Below are positions 39,796-49,085 of a DNA stretch of 64,000 nt, piece after piece. Both the position numbers and the translations under genes were made by a program. Source of the stretch: Microcoleus sp. FACHB-68. GTDB lineage: Bacteria > Cyanobacteriota > Cyanobacteriia > Cyanobacteriales > Oscillatoriaceae. The stretch is from the NCBI RefSeq assembly GCF_014695715.1, contig NZ_JACJOT010000016.1:62001-126000 (forward strand). The letters run 5' to 3'. Every line of letters starts with the position of its first letter. Position 1 is the stretch's first letter. The notes below the pieces were generated by a model. The model did no database searches and was not told the origin of the DNA. It saw only the letters and a program-made list of their open reading frames with translations.

Positions 39796-40722
39796 ATGGC
39801 TGATTGGCAAGTAAAAACTCCGATTGTCTTGATTATATTTAACCGGCCTGATACAACTAAAAAGATGTTTGATGCCATTCGTCAAGCACAACCAGCACAA
39901 CTTTTGGTGATTGCTGATGGCCCTCGTCCTGACAGAGCCGGTGAAGCAGCTAAGTGTGCGGCAGCGCGTGCAATTATTGACAACGTTGATTGGAATTGCC
40001 AAGTTCTAACAAATTATTCTGACATCAACTTAGGGTGTAAAAATCGAGTTTCCAGTGGATTAGATTGGGTTTTTAATACGGTTGAAGAAGCAATTATTAT
40101 AGAAGATGACTGCTTGCCTCACCCGACATTCTTTCGCTTTTGTGATGAGCTACTCGAAAAATATCGAGATGATAAGCGAATCATGTGCGTCAGTGGAACG
40201 AATTATCAATTTGGTAATAAAGTTACTGACGATAGCTACTATTTTTCTCGCTATCCCCACTTCTGGGGATGGGCGACCTGGCGAAGGGCATGGCAATATT
40301 ATGATATTGAAATGAAGCTGTGGCCACAACTTCGAGAGGGAGATTTCCTGAAGGATTTGCTTATAGAAACTGAAACCGTTAACGCTTGGAAAAGTGCGTT
40401 TCAAGTTTCTTATGATGACACGGTGAATAATTGGGGCTTTAGATGGACATACGCCTGTTGGGTTCAAAATGCGCTCAGTATCACACCTAAAGAAAATTTA
40501 GTTTCAAATATTGGCTTTGGTGAAGACGCAACTCATACGGGTGATCCCAATAGTAAAACCGCTAATATGTCGGTTGAAGCGATGAATTTTCCTTTAAAAC
40601 ATCCCACTGGGTTTATTCGTAATTGGCCGGCTGATCGAGTTACTCAAAATGTTTGTTACGATTATGCTCCGAGCATACTTAAACGGGTTAAAAGAAGAAT
40701 TAAGAAACTCATCAAATTTTAA
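39796..40722 (+). CDS. Glycosyltransferase (GT-A fold, HlpA-like)
   Basis: A 308-residue cytosolic glycosyltransferase. The GT-A start PIVLIIFNRPDTTKKMF, the metal-binding DxD-type motif in IIIEDDCLPHPTFF and FWGWATWRRAW, conserved in this subfamily, are visible. It is preceded by a short AT-rich gap after the flippase and is the last intact gene before the decaying segment. Sugar and acceptor are unknown. Confidence 0.88.
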   Translation: MADWQVKTPIVLIIFNRPDTTKKMFDAIRQAQPAQLLVIADGPRPDRAGEAAKCAAARAIIDNVDWNCQVLTNYSDINLGCKNRVSSGLDWVFNTVEEAIIIEDDCLPHPTFFRFCDELLEKYRDDKRIMCVSGTNYQFGNKVTDDSYYFSRYPHFWGWATWRRAWQYYDIEMKLWPQLREGDFLKDLLIETETVNAWKSAFQVSYDDTVNNWGFRWTYACWVQNALSITPKENLVSNIGFGEDATHTGDPNSKTANMSVEAMNFPLKHPTGFIRNWPADRVTQNVCYDYAPSILKRVKRRIKKLIKF

Positions 40723-41038
40723 TTTTTTGAGAGTGCCCTCAAACCTGTTTTATAGATGGTATAATTCCCTTGAATCTCACAGGCTCTACGGAAGCTATGT
40801 AAATCATTGAGCCGACGGCTAGATGCGCGACTAAAGGCTGCAAAATCTGGCGCTTCGCTGTGCCAGAGATTAGCATAGAAAGGAATTTTTGAGGCAATGC
40901 GCTGAATGACTGTTCCGCTTATAGCTCCCACGCATATGGTGAGAAAATCTGGCTCTGTGTCAATAAATATGGAGACTCTAAGGCAAAATTCCCAGAAAGA
41001 TATGAGAGCCTGACATTTTAGTGTTTAGCTTGATTTTG
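40723..41038 (-). pseudogene. Coding remnant of unknown family
   Basis: On the minus strand a frame of about 100 codons is open after a TAA near 41037 and ends just inside the 3' edge of the preceding glycosyltransferase gene. Its translation looks protein-like (SFWEFCLRVSIFIDTEPD, SKIPFYANLWHSEAPDFAAF) yet has no credible start: only an internal GTG at 40931. It is probably the C-terminal remainder of a lost gene on the opposite strand from its neighbours. I do not recognise the family. The rest of the 490-bp gap to 41213 shows nothing. Confidence 0.4.
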
Positions 41039-41213
41039 GTTAGCAAACCGGCACTTGCTGAGATCGCAAGTTAGATTTAATCTGCCGATCTGGCAAGAAG
41101 AAGTGAAGGTGCTATTATCATATTTGGTTCTCGATTTATTAAAAAAATCGCATGGACATACTAAGTTCAGAAAACTCAAAACCCTGTCCGTGTTATTCCA
41201 AGGAAGTTAAAAG

Positions 41214-42065
41214 ATGGATGGTAAAGCTTTAACTTGGGAAGAGGCAGTTCAATGGTTGAAGTCTCAGCCTGGTAAAGAAGAATTGATCAAAGCTTGTTAT
41301 TACGATCAGCCTTTGATAGGAGCCGCTAAGCGGTTTGCTGACAGTGAAGAATGGCAAGCTGTTTGTGAACTTTTGTCAGCTTGGATACCAGGGAAGGTTC
41401 TGGATCTGGGAGCCGGCAATGGAATTGCGAGTTATGCATTTGCGAATGCAGGGTGTACTGTGACAGCTCTAGAGCCTGATCCGAGTAATATTGTGGGAGC
41501 CGGCGCAATCAAGCAACTTTCTCAAGAATCCAATCTTCCCATTAATGTTGTGGAATCTTTTGGGGAAAAATTACCGTTTGAACAATCAAGTTTCGATATT
41601 GTACATTGCCGCCAGGTTTTACACCACGCAGCGGATCTGAATCAATTATGTCGGGAACTCGCAAGAGTCTTACGTCCGGGTGGCGTGCTAATTGCTACGC
41701 GGGAGCACGTAATTTCTAAGTCAGAAGATTTAAACGTTTTTCTGGATTCCCACCCGCTTCATGCTTTGTATGGCGGTGAAAACGCATTTTTGCTGAAACA
41801 GTAGCGTCAGGCTCTAATCGATGCCGGCTTCACCATTAAAAATGTTTATGGCCCGCAAGAGTCTGTGATTAATTATTTCCCAACAATAAAAGGGAAGAAT
41901 AAAGAAAGAATTGCTGCTGTATTGCAGAAATATGCGGGGAAATCTGTTGCTAAAGCATTAGCTTCCCAAGAAAGCTTTATTGCTTTAGTTAATCGCTTTC
42001 GCACATGGCGCGATCACTCGCCGGGTCGTCTTTACACATTCGTCGCTGTAAAACCTCAAAATTAA
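41214..42065 (+). pseudogene. SAM-dependent methyltransferase interrupted by an in-frame TAG
   Basis: Class I methyltransferase with motif I VLDLGAGNGIASYAF and the later FDIVHCRQVLHHA. The frame runs 196 codons from the ATG at 41214 to a TAG at 41802-41804, after FLLKQ, and then stays open in the same frame for 86 codons (RQALIDAGFTIKNVYGP ... YTFVAVKPQN) to 42065. With the stop read as an amino acid the product is 283 residues, a normal length. Similar proteins usually have a tyrosine before the xQAL helix, which a TAC/TAT to TAG change would explain. Either a nonsense mutation, a sequencing error or read-through. Confidence 0.85.
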
Positions 42066-42073
42066 GCAAGCCA

Positions 42074-42979
42074 ATGAAAAAAGTTCTAGTGACTGGAGGA
42101 GCAGGTTTTATTGGCTCTGCTCTAATTGCTGAGCTGCAAAAACTTAGCTATGAAATCTCTGTAATTGACAATTTGTCTTTTGGAAATAGAGAATTCATAA
42201 AAATTCCAGATACCCATTTTTATAATTTGGATATCTTAAATGCAGAGGAAGTAAGAAAGACAATTCTGGAGATTGATCCCGCTTGGATTATACATCTTGC
42301 AGCCATACACTTTATCCCTTACTGCAACCAGTATCCTTTTGAATCCAGTAATGTCAACACAAAAGGAACGCTCAATATTTTAAAGGCAGCCAAAGAGCTT
42401 AAAAACTTAAAAAAGATATTTTTTGCTTCAACGGCAGCAGTTTACCCGATTTGCGACCATGCTATCCCTGAAACCCAACCGATGAATATTTACGGATTGT
42501 CGAAGCTTGTTGAGAAACATTTAATGAATAATTTTTATGTACAAACCTCTATTCCTACGAGCATTCGTCGCTTCTTCAATGCTGTTGGGCCTAATGAAAC
42601 AAACCCTCAATTAATTCCTGAAATTCAACAGCAAATTAATTGAGGACTCAGAAAGATTAAGTTAGGAAACTTGGAAACGAAGAGAGATTTTATCCACACG
42701 TATGATATGGCAAAAGCAGTGATTTTTCTGCTAGAGAACTTTGCAAAGGAAATAGATATTTTCAATTTGGGTAGAGGCATCGAGTATTCAGTCGTCGATG
42801 TTGTTAAAGCTTTTGAGCGTCAAATTGGAGAAGAAATCTTGATTGAGGTAGAACCGGCACGAGTCAGAAAAGTAGAAAGAATGCACCTGCTTGCAGATAT
42901 TTCTAAGTTAAAATCCTTGACCGGCTGGGAGCCGACAATCAGTCTTGACGAAGGAATAAAAACCTTAGTCAAATTGTAG
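42074..42979 (+). pseudogene. NAD-dependent sugar epimerase interrupted by an in-frame TGA
   Basis: Extended SDR protein of the UDP-glucose 4-epimerase type, acting on nucleotide sugars. The Rossmann motif GGAGFIGSAL and active-site YGLSK are intact. A TGA at 42641-42643 follows QQIN, and the same frame continues at once with GLRKIKLGNLETKRDFIHTY to a normal C-terminus (LTGWEPTISLDEGIKTLVKL) ending at 42979. Uninterrupted it would be 301 residues, normal for the family. A CGA to TGA transition would explain the stop. The ATG at 42074 starts eight bases after the methyltransferase frame ends, so both belonged to one operon. Confidence 0.87.
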
Positions 42980-43098
42980 AATTTACACTGTAATCACTAA
43001 ACTATCTGCCCAAATTAATTAGCTTTTTCTGAAGTCTAAATTTGGGTAGTTCCAATTTATTTCCTGTGGCTGAAAAAGTAGGATTAAGAGGGGAAATT

Positions 43099-44250
43099 AT
43101 GCACATTTGTTTAAATATGTTGGGTGACTCTGGATGGATAGGAGGAGCGCTCTACATTCAAAATTTAGCTCGCGCAATTGCCAGCTTACCAAAAGAGGAA
43201 AAAGACCAAATTAAATTGAGCGTAGGGGTTTACTCATCTAACTTAGAATTAGCTGAGCCGATGCGTCCTTACGTTGACCAAATTTATGCCAGAAATGTGT
43301 TTGATCGGCGATACCTTAAAATTTGTAAAGGTTTAGCTGAGCGCTTTTCTTTCATTCCGCTACAGATGCTCAACCCTCAAAAGGTTGATTTTGTCTATCC
43401 GGAACTTGCCGGCGCACGTGCTCCCTATCGCTGGGGCGCTTGGATTCCTGACTTTCAACACTATCACCTCCCCCACCTTTTCTCCCCAGAAGAAATTGCT
43501 GATCGCGACATCAAGCATAAAAAAATGGCTGAAGTTGCGCCTGTTGTCATCCTCAGCAGTCAGATGGCGCAGAATGACTTCAAGCATCTTTATCCAGACG
43601 CTGCTTCCCGCAGTGCAGTAATGACCTTTGCGAGTTTCTTAGAACCAGAATGGCTTCAGGGAGATCCCAAATCAATCCAAGCAAAATACGAACTGCCTGA
43701 TCAATTCTTTTTGGTGAGTAATCAGTTTTGGAAACACAAAGATCATACCGTAATTATTGAAGCTTTGGGCTTACTTAAACAACAGGGAATTAAGCCAATT
43801 GTTGCTTGCACCGGCAGCCTACAAGATCGTCGCAATCCTGAATATTCTAACCAACTCCTTGCCCGTATCAAAGAATTAGACCTTAACGATCAATTTCGCA
43901 CATTAGGGCTGATTCCTCGCATTGATCAAATTCAACTGATGCGGAGAAGTTTAGCCGTCATTCAACCTTCCTTGTTTGAAGGGTGGAGTACGGTGGTAGA
44001 AGACTCTCGAACCCTCGGAAAACCCATGTTGATTTCTGATTTTCCGGTACACATCGAGCAGAATCCTCCCTATTCTCACTTTTTTGAGCGCGGTAATGCC
44101 GAACAACTCGCAGACCTGATATCTCTTGCTTGGTCTACTTTTAAACCAGGCCCAGACTTAGACAGAGAAAGTATCGCGAAACAAGAGAATAAAGAACGCG
44201 TAGCAGCTTATGGGCGGCGCTTTCTAGAGATAGTTCGGAGCGCGATCTAA
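43099..44250 (+). CDS. Glycosyltransferase family 4
   Basis: GT-B fold glycosyltransferase of 383 residues. The C-terminal donor-binding domain has FLVSNQFWKHKDHTVIIEAL, then LRTLGLIPRIDQ-like spacing and the E-x7-E type motif PSLFEGWSTVVEDSRTLGKP. The N-terminal acceptor domain begins MHICLNMLGDSGWIGGALY. AGAGGGGAAA supports the ATG at 43099 over the open frame 19 codons upstream. It is the last gene of the exopolysaccharide locus and is intact, unlike its two upstream neighbours. Confidence 0.91.
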   Translation: MHICLNMLGDSGWIGGALYIQNLARAIASLPKEEKDQIKLSVGVYSSNLELAEPMRPYVDQIYARNVFDRRYLKICKGLAERFSFIPLQMLNPQKVDFVYPELAGARAPYRWGAWIPDFQHYHLPHLFSPEEIADRDIKHKKMAEVAPVVILSSQMAQNDFKHLYPDAASRSAVMTFASFLEPEWLQGDPKSIQAKYELPDQFFLVSNQFWKHKDHTVIIEALGLLKQQGIKPIVACTGSLQDRRNPEYSNQLLARIKELDLNDQFRTLGLIPRIDQIQLMRRSLAVIQPSLFEGWSTVVEDSRTLGKPMLISDFPVHIEQNPPYSHFFERGNAEQLADLISLAWSTFKPGPDLDRESIAKQENKERVAAYGRRFLEIVRSAI

Positions 44251-44366
44251 CACTTTTTTAACTGAGTTAATACTGTTTGAGGGGCTGAACACTAACAGCA
44301 ACCCGTGCCTTCTATAAAAAGAAGGATTAAAAATTCAGTGTCCAAACTTCAACACCGTCAAAAATG

Positions 44367-44410
44367 CGAGTTCTGAGGTCTATTTACTCGATCCCAGAAC
44401 TCGTTTTTTT
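44367..44410 (+). terminator. Rho-independent terminator of the exopolysaccharide locus
   Basis: CGAGTTCTG pairs exactly with CAGAACTCG across a 19-base loop and is followed by seven T. It lies in the 359-bp gap between the GT4 gene and the first pentapeptide-repeat gene and marks the end of the locus. The remainder of that gap holds no recognised gene. Confidence 0.9.
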
Positions 44411-44609
44411 ATGAACAAAAATAAACAAAAACTTCTTCACGTCGGCATCAGCCATTGCCACAGACGGAAGAGAGACGCAATCCAGCCAGCTCTGAGGCAT
44501 CGCCTTGAACTTGTTATATTTGTTGACCTTTTGATTGCGATCCCTACTAAGTATCTGGGAACTCTAGCCTTGGAAGAGGCTTACCGGCATCACCTAGGAG
44601 GCAGACAAT

Positions 44610-45614
44610 ATGAATGAATATGAACTGATCAAGCGCTACACCGCTGGCGAGAGAGATTTTAAGGGAGCCAACTTACCAGAGGCCAACTTGATTGGAGCCA
44701 CACTGGCCAGCGTGAACCTATCCGGAGCAAATCTAACAGAAGCATCTCTGGCAAGAACTGATTTGAGTCGCGCCTCCCTGCTCGAAACTAAATTCAATGG
44801 AGCCTTCTTGTACGGGGCCGATATGAGTTTTGTCAAGCTGAAGGGAAGTAATCTCATAGAAACAGACTTGACGAAAGCCGATCTTAGAGGGGCACAACTC
44901 GCGAACGTGGATCTAACAGGCGCTAAACTTAGTGGAGCCATCCTCAGTTGGGTCAGCCTTTATCGCGCTAATTTGCGGGGAGTCAACCTGTGTGGCGCGA
45001 ACCTCAATGGCATTAACCTGCGCTCAGCCAACCTTGACGGCGCAAACTTGAACTGGACTAACCTCAGTGGAGCGAGATTGAGCGGAGCCTCGCTTAAAGG
45101 CGCACAACTCAACGGAGTTAAATTGAGTCGGGCATTTCTCAATGGACTGAGCCTAGAAGGTGTCAATTTCAGCGGACTTGAGCTGAGTGAGGTCAAACTC
45201 AATGGAGCCAAATTAGGTGGAGCCAACCTTGCCGGCGCTGATTTAACCGGCGCTCAATTGCGCTTAGTTAGCTTTGAAGAAGGCAATCTCAAACAAGCAG
45301 ACTTGCATCAGAGTGTCCTCAAAGACGGTCACTTCAATGGGGCGAATTTGATGAAAACCGATTTACGGGAAGCAGACTTGCGGAATGCAGACCTGAGCGG
45401 GGCCAACCTGAACTTGGCCAACCTCGCTGGGGCCGATTTAAGCGGGGCCAACTTGCAGGGTGCCTACCTCTGGGGCGCAGAGCTGGATGGGGCTAACTTT
45501 GAGGGGGCCGACCTCCGGGGAGCCAGTCTGCGCGATGCGGCAATGACTGGGGCGAACTGGCGCAATGCGATTTTTGATGGAGCAGTGATGCCGGATGGCC
45601 AGCTTTGCGCTTAG
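44610..45614 (+). CDS. Pentapeptide repeat protein 1
   Basis: A 334-residue protein made almost entirely of A(D/N)LxX pentapeptides from about residue 20 on, folding as a quadrilateral beta-helix. A short N-terminal cap (MNEYELIKRYTAGERDF) precedes the repeats. The middle (GVNLCGANLNGINLRSANL) is nearly the same as in the second copy 2 kb downstream. Such proteins are abundant in cyanobacteria; no function is assigned to this one. TAGGAGGC lies just upstream of the ATG. Confidence 0.93.
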   Translation: MNEYELIKRYTAGERDFKGANLPEANLIGATLASVNLSGANLTEASLARTDLSRASLLETKFNGAFLYGADMSFVKLKGSNLIETDLTKADLRGAQLANVDLTGAKLSGAILSWVSLYRANLRGVNLCGANLNGINLRSANLDGANLNWTNLSGARLSGASLKGAQLNGVKLSRAFLNGLSLEGVNFSGLELSEVKLNGAKLGGANLAGADLTGAQLRLVSFEEGNLKQADLHQSVLKDGHFNGANLMKTDLREADLRNADLSGANLNLANLAGADLSGANLQGAYLWGAELDGANFEGADLRGASLRDAAMTGANWRNAIFDGAVMPDGQLCA

Positions 45615-45712
45615 GGAGCGTTTTCTGCAATCCGTGAAACTTGGACTGTTATGGAGTCTGGACTTCAACAGTTCCTGGCTCGGATTCCTTGGCGTCAGAA
45701 GCAAGGGATGCT

Positions 45713-46042
45713 TTACTTGAGTGGATCGTGACCCCAGTTCATCAGAGAGTACCGCCAGCGTGTGTCCTCAATGTCGCCCGATGGTTGCTGTGCGGTATGC
45801 CGGTGGACGTAACTGATGACTTTTTTCATGTGCGATAAGTCATCTTCGTTGCAGTCAGTCGGTTTCTTGTGGAGCAGTTCGATGATGCGCCGGCCAGATT
45901 TGTGTCCTGTTGATTCCGAGTCTCCATCCTTTTGACCGACTGCCTTTGATTCGTCTGTCTCTAGCCAAGACTCAAGTTCAGAGGGAGTCATGTTGACGAC
46001 TTGACGAAATTCGTCAATGACGGATGTCGCATTTTTACTCAT
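45713..46042 (-). CDS. DUF3140 family protein
   Basis: A 109-residue acidic/basic mixed protein that I recognise as DUF3140: VIDEFRQVVNMTPSELESWL followed by GRRIIELLHKKPTDCNEDDL and HMKKVISYVHRHTAQQP. Function unknown; members are often beside DUF2945 proteins. Here it begins 10 bases after the DUF2945 gene in one operon. Confidence 0.85.
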   Translation of the reverse strand: MSKNATSVIDEFRQVVNMTPSELESWLETDESKAVGQKDGDSESTGHKSGRRIIELLHKKPTDCNEDDLSHMKKVISYVHRHTAQQPSGDIEDTRWRYSLMNWGHDPLK

Positions 46043-46052
46043 GGCGCGGGGA

Positions 46053-46268
46053 TTACTCCTCTACCTTTTCAAGGGCGTCAGGCTTATGGGCGGCTTCTTT
46101 GCCGGTTTTGTCGCTCTCAACGAGGTATTCTGGATTGTCTTTTGAGGCAGCGACGTGATGCCCTTTAATGTCTGTGGGTGAGGTAAGCTTTTTCTTGACC
46201 TGGCCGGTTGTTTTGCCTTGTGAGGTTTTCCACTCAACGGGGTCGCCTTTTTTGAATTCCTCTGTCAA
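46053..46268 (-). CDS. DUF2945 (HVA1/Tudor-like) family protein
   Basis: A 71-residue protein of the hypervirulence-associated Tudor-like family: FKKGDPVEWKTSQGKTTGQV and HHVAASKDNPEYLVESDKTG. The start is a TTG with AGGAG about nine bases upstream, giving MTEEFKKGD as in relatives. First gene of a two-gene operon with DUF3140, inserted between two paralogous pentapeptide-repeat genes of opposite direction. Confidence 0.85.
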   Translation of the reverse strand: MTEEFKKGDPVEWKTSQGKTTGQVKKKLTSPTDIKGHHVAASKDNPEYLVESDKTGKEAAHKPDALEKVEE

Positions 46269-46700
46269 GGGTTTTCTCCTGTTTGATAGTTTTCTCCCAC
46301 ATTATGTTTGGAGACAAAGCCAGAGAAATCGGTCGAATTACAGATTGCCGGCAGCTCAGTTTCTGGCTGAGAATCCCTCTTTTTGAGGTTGTTTGCTGCC
46401 GACAACAAAATTCAGCAAGGCCAAAAAACTGGGATTTTAAGACTCAGGCGAGGTGCCGGCGCAGATATGTGTGACACTCGCTTTCGTTGGGCGCGTCACA
46501 GAAATCCAGTGCAATTTTTATAGATTTAGCGGCTAGTGACATCTGTGCCGGTATGGATTAGCGGATGCAACTTTCCGTATAATTATAAGTAGTTATCTCA
46601 AAAAAACAGCCAGAAATCTACACCTTGGGGACAATTAGTTAGAGCAATTTATAACTAAAACCAAAATCCCTTAATCGAGCGACAACGGGGGGCAAATGAT
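46269..46700. other. Intergenic region before pentapeptide gene 2
   Basis: 432 bp with no gene that I can support. GGGGGGC precedes the downstream ATG. Confidence 0.4.
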
Positions 46701-47690
46701 ATGCGTGTTGAAGAATTGTTGAGCCGATACGCAGCCGGCGAAAGAGATTTTAGAGAAGCGAATCTCATTGGGAGCAACTTAGAGAGAGCAAACCTGGCAG
46801 GAGCAAACTTGTCAGGAGCGTACTTGTCTGCCGCTAACCTCAGTCGGGCAATTCTTACCGGATCAAACTTGTCGGGCGCTTTCCTAAATCGGGCAGATTT
46901 GAGTTTTGCCAAGATAAATGAGGCAAGACTCACAGAAGCAGACTTAACAAAAGCCAATTTGAAGGGAGCTTATTTAGTTAAGTCGCTGCTGAGTGAAGCC
47001 AAACTAACTGGGGCAATTCTTTCGGGAGTGAACTTGAGTTTATCTAACTTGCGCGGAGTGAATTTATGTGGCGCAGACTTGCGGGGAATTAATTTGCGTT
47101 CTGCGAATTTAAGGGAAGCGAATTTAAATTGGGCAAACCTGAGTGGGGCGAGATTGAGTGGCGCTCAGTTGCGAGGTGTGTCATTTAATGGAGTGAATTT
47201 AAGTGGCGCTTATCTTAATGGCGTAGATTTGAATGCAGTAGATTTGGATGGAGTGAATTTAAGTGACACAAAACTGAGTGGCGCAAATCTCAGCGGAGCG
47301 AATTTATCGGCGGCAAATTTAAGTTCAGCTCAGTTACGTGTAACACTTCTGTCTCGGATAAATTTACACGCTGCAAATCTGCATCAAGCTTCTCTCAATA
47401 AAGCAGATTTATGTGAGGCAAACTTGAGTAAGGCGGATTTAAGTGAGGCAAATTTAAGTGAGGCAGACTTGACTGGCGCAAATTTAAATAAGGCAAGCCT
47501 GCATAATGCAGATTTGAGCTGGGCGAGTTTGCGCGAAGCTTATTTGTGGGGGGCAAATTTGAATGTTGCGGGAATGCGTGGGACAGATTTGAGTGGCGCT
47601 AGCCTACGGGGGGCGTATTTAGAATCCGTTGATTGGCAGGAGGCAATTTTAACCGGCGCAACAATGCCGGATGGCACAATTCACGAGTAG
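46701..47690 (+). CDS. Pentapeptide repeat protein 2
   Basis: A 329-residue pentapeptide-repeat protein, a paralogue of the one at 44610: the cap LLSRYAAGERDFREANL and the core GVNLCGADLRGINLRSANL match closely, and both end with ATMPDG/AVMPDG. Its DNA is richer in AT at third positions than the first copy, so the duplication is not recent. Beta-helical; function unknown. Confidence 0.93.
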   Translation: MRVEELLSRYAAGERDFREANLIGSNLERANLAGANLSGAYLSAANLSRAILTGSNLSGAFLNRADLSFAKINEARLTEADLTKANLKGAYLVKSLLSEAKLTGAILSGVNLSLSNLRGVNLCGADLRGINLRSANLREANLNWANLSGARLSGAQLRGVSFNGVNLSGAYLNGVDLNAVDLDGVNLSDTKLSGANLSGANLSAANLSSAQLRVTLLSRINLHAANLHQASLNKADLCEANLSKADLSEANLSEADLTGANLNKASLHNADLSWASLREAYLWGANLNVAGMRGTDLSGASLRGAYLESVDWQEAILTGATMPDGTIHE

Positions 47691-47762
47691 GATGGATGCG
47701 TTTTTTAAGCTGACTCTAACCGCAACCGAGTGCGCCGGTATCTCTACCACTAAAGTTAGAAA

Positions 47763-48030
47763 GTGGAAGTAGAGCCGATCTGATAGCAGCAATTGGCAAT
47801 ACAAGGAAATTCCTTCTCAAACTCAGGAATCTTACAAGAACTTGGTTGCCAAGCGACAGGCTGAAACTTTAACTTCTGATGAGCATCGTGAGTTACCGCA
47901 CTTGAGTGAGCGCCTAGAAAAACTGCAAGCGCAGCGGATAGAAGCTTTGGCGGCGCAGGCACGTCTTCGTAGAACTTCGCTGCCTGAATTGATGGAAAAA
48001 TTTAGTTTTCAGATGCTGGAATATGTCTGA
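47763..48030 (+). pseudogene. Decayed small antitoxin-like ORF
   Basis: A frame open after a TAG at about 47770 encodes SSNWQYKEIPSQTQESYKNL, VAKRQAETLTSDEHRELPHL and SFQMLEYV, a type of small cyanobacterial protein (about 80-90 residues) I have seen next to toxin-like genes. It lacks a start codon. A GTG at 47763 in a second frame encodes VEVEPI before meeting a stop, as if a small indel near 47778 joined them. It is therefore probably a frameshifted remnant; a short form from the TTG at 47842 is possible. Confidence 0.45.
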
Positions 48031-48296
48031 AAATAGAGTGTCAATTTAAAATAATTCTTGAAAAATTGTCAAAATTTATAACTAAAAAAAATCTATAACA
48101 TAGGTTAGTTATAAGTTTGATAATCTAGAAAATCGTTTACTTAAGCAACCTTGAATACTGAGTAAAGTTGATTTTTAAGTCAATTTAAGTTATAGTAGTT
48201 CTATATTCTTGTTGTAAGCTTTAATTAATACAGTTAAAGTCAACTGTTTAGTGAACCCAAAAGAAGAGACCGTTGTTTTATTATTAACCTCTGCTT
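48031..48296. other. AT-rich intergenic region before the three-Cys-motif gene
   Basis: 266 bp, strongly AT-rich with many TAA/ATT words, consistent with a promoter region and with acquired DNA. No gene or hairpin recognised. Confidence 0.4.
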
Positions 48297-49085
48297 ATGG
48301 CTAGCAATCAAACTGGTATAGAATGGACTGACAGAACTTGGAACCCTACAACCGGCTGTAGCAAAGTTAGCCCTGGTTGCACACATTGCTATGCAGAAGC
48401 ATTAACAAAGCGTTTCCATACAAATTTTCCAACAGGTTTTGACTTAACACTACATCCAGAACGCCTAAATTATCCTAGACACTGGCGCAAACCTAGTCGA
48501 ATTTTTGTCAACTCAATGAGCGATCTATTCCACGAAAAAGTGCCTCTTGAGTTTCTTAAGCAAGTTTTTAATGTGATAGGTGAAACACCTTGGCACATCT
48601 ATCAAATTCTCACAAAAAGGCATGAGCGTTTACTTGAGCTTGCGCCTCAATTAGATTGGCATGAAAATATTTGGATGGGAGTGTCTGTAGAAAATCAAAA
48701 CTACGTTCACCGTGTTGACTACTTGCGACAAGTACCTGCAGCGGTGCGATTCCTATCATGCGAACCACTTTTAGGCGCTTTGGAAATGGACTTGACAGGT
48801 ATAGACTGGGTCATTGTTGGAGGAGAGTCAGGTTTAAAACATCGTTCTATAGAACTAGATTGGGTGAAGAAGATTCAGGATCAATGTCAGGACGCAGGGG
48901 TAGCATTTTTCTTCAAGCAATGGGGAGGTAGAACACCTAAAGCGGGCGGGAGATTGCTAGAGGGGCAAATTTGGGATGAAATGCCGGCAGCATGGGATAA
49001 ATACCTTCAACAGAGGATTAATGATGCTGTGAAATCTAGACGCACAGTAAAGAAATCTAATCATGCTATTTTGGCGGGAAGGTAA
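48297..49085 (+). CDS. Three-Cys-motif (DUF5131, phage Gp37/Gp68) protein
   Basis: A 262-residue protein of the DUF5131 family. The three cysteines of the family motif are Cys21, Cys28 and Cys31 (TTGCSKVSPGCTHCYAE); these resemble the cluster-binding loop of radical SAM proteins, which is the basis of an often-suggested but unproven radical-SAM-like role. Other family blocks: FVNSMSDLFHEKVP, QILTKRHER, MGVSVENQ, FLSCEPLLG and DWVIVGGESG. It converges with the TcmP gene and their 3' ends overlap by 20 bp. AT-richer than core genes; members are frequent in phages and mobile regions. Confidence 0.93.
   Translation: MASNQTGIEWTDRTWNPTTGCSKVSPGCTHCYAEALTKRFHTNFPTGFDLTLHPERLNYPRHWRKPSRIFVNSMSDLFHEKVPLEFLKQVFNVIGETPWHIYQILTKRHERLLELAPQLDWHENIWMGVSVENQNYVHRVDYLRQVPAAVRFLSCEPLLGALEMDLTGIDWVIVGGESGLKHRSIELDWVKKIQDQCQDAGVAFFFKQWGGRTPKAGGRLLEGQIWDEMPAAWDKYLQQRINDAVKSRRTVKKSNHAILAGR

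Noticed and set aside
44636-45704. Minus-strand open frames opposite pentapeptide gene 1 (44636-44941, 44960-45226, 45438-45704)
   Set aside because: The repetitive plus-strand codon pattern creates open frames on the opposite strand; their translations only mirror the repeat.
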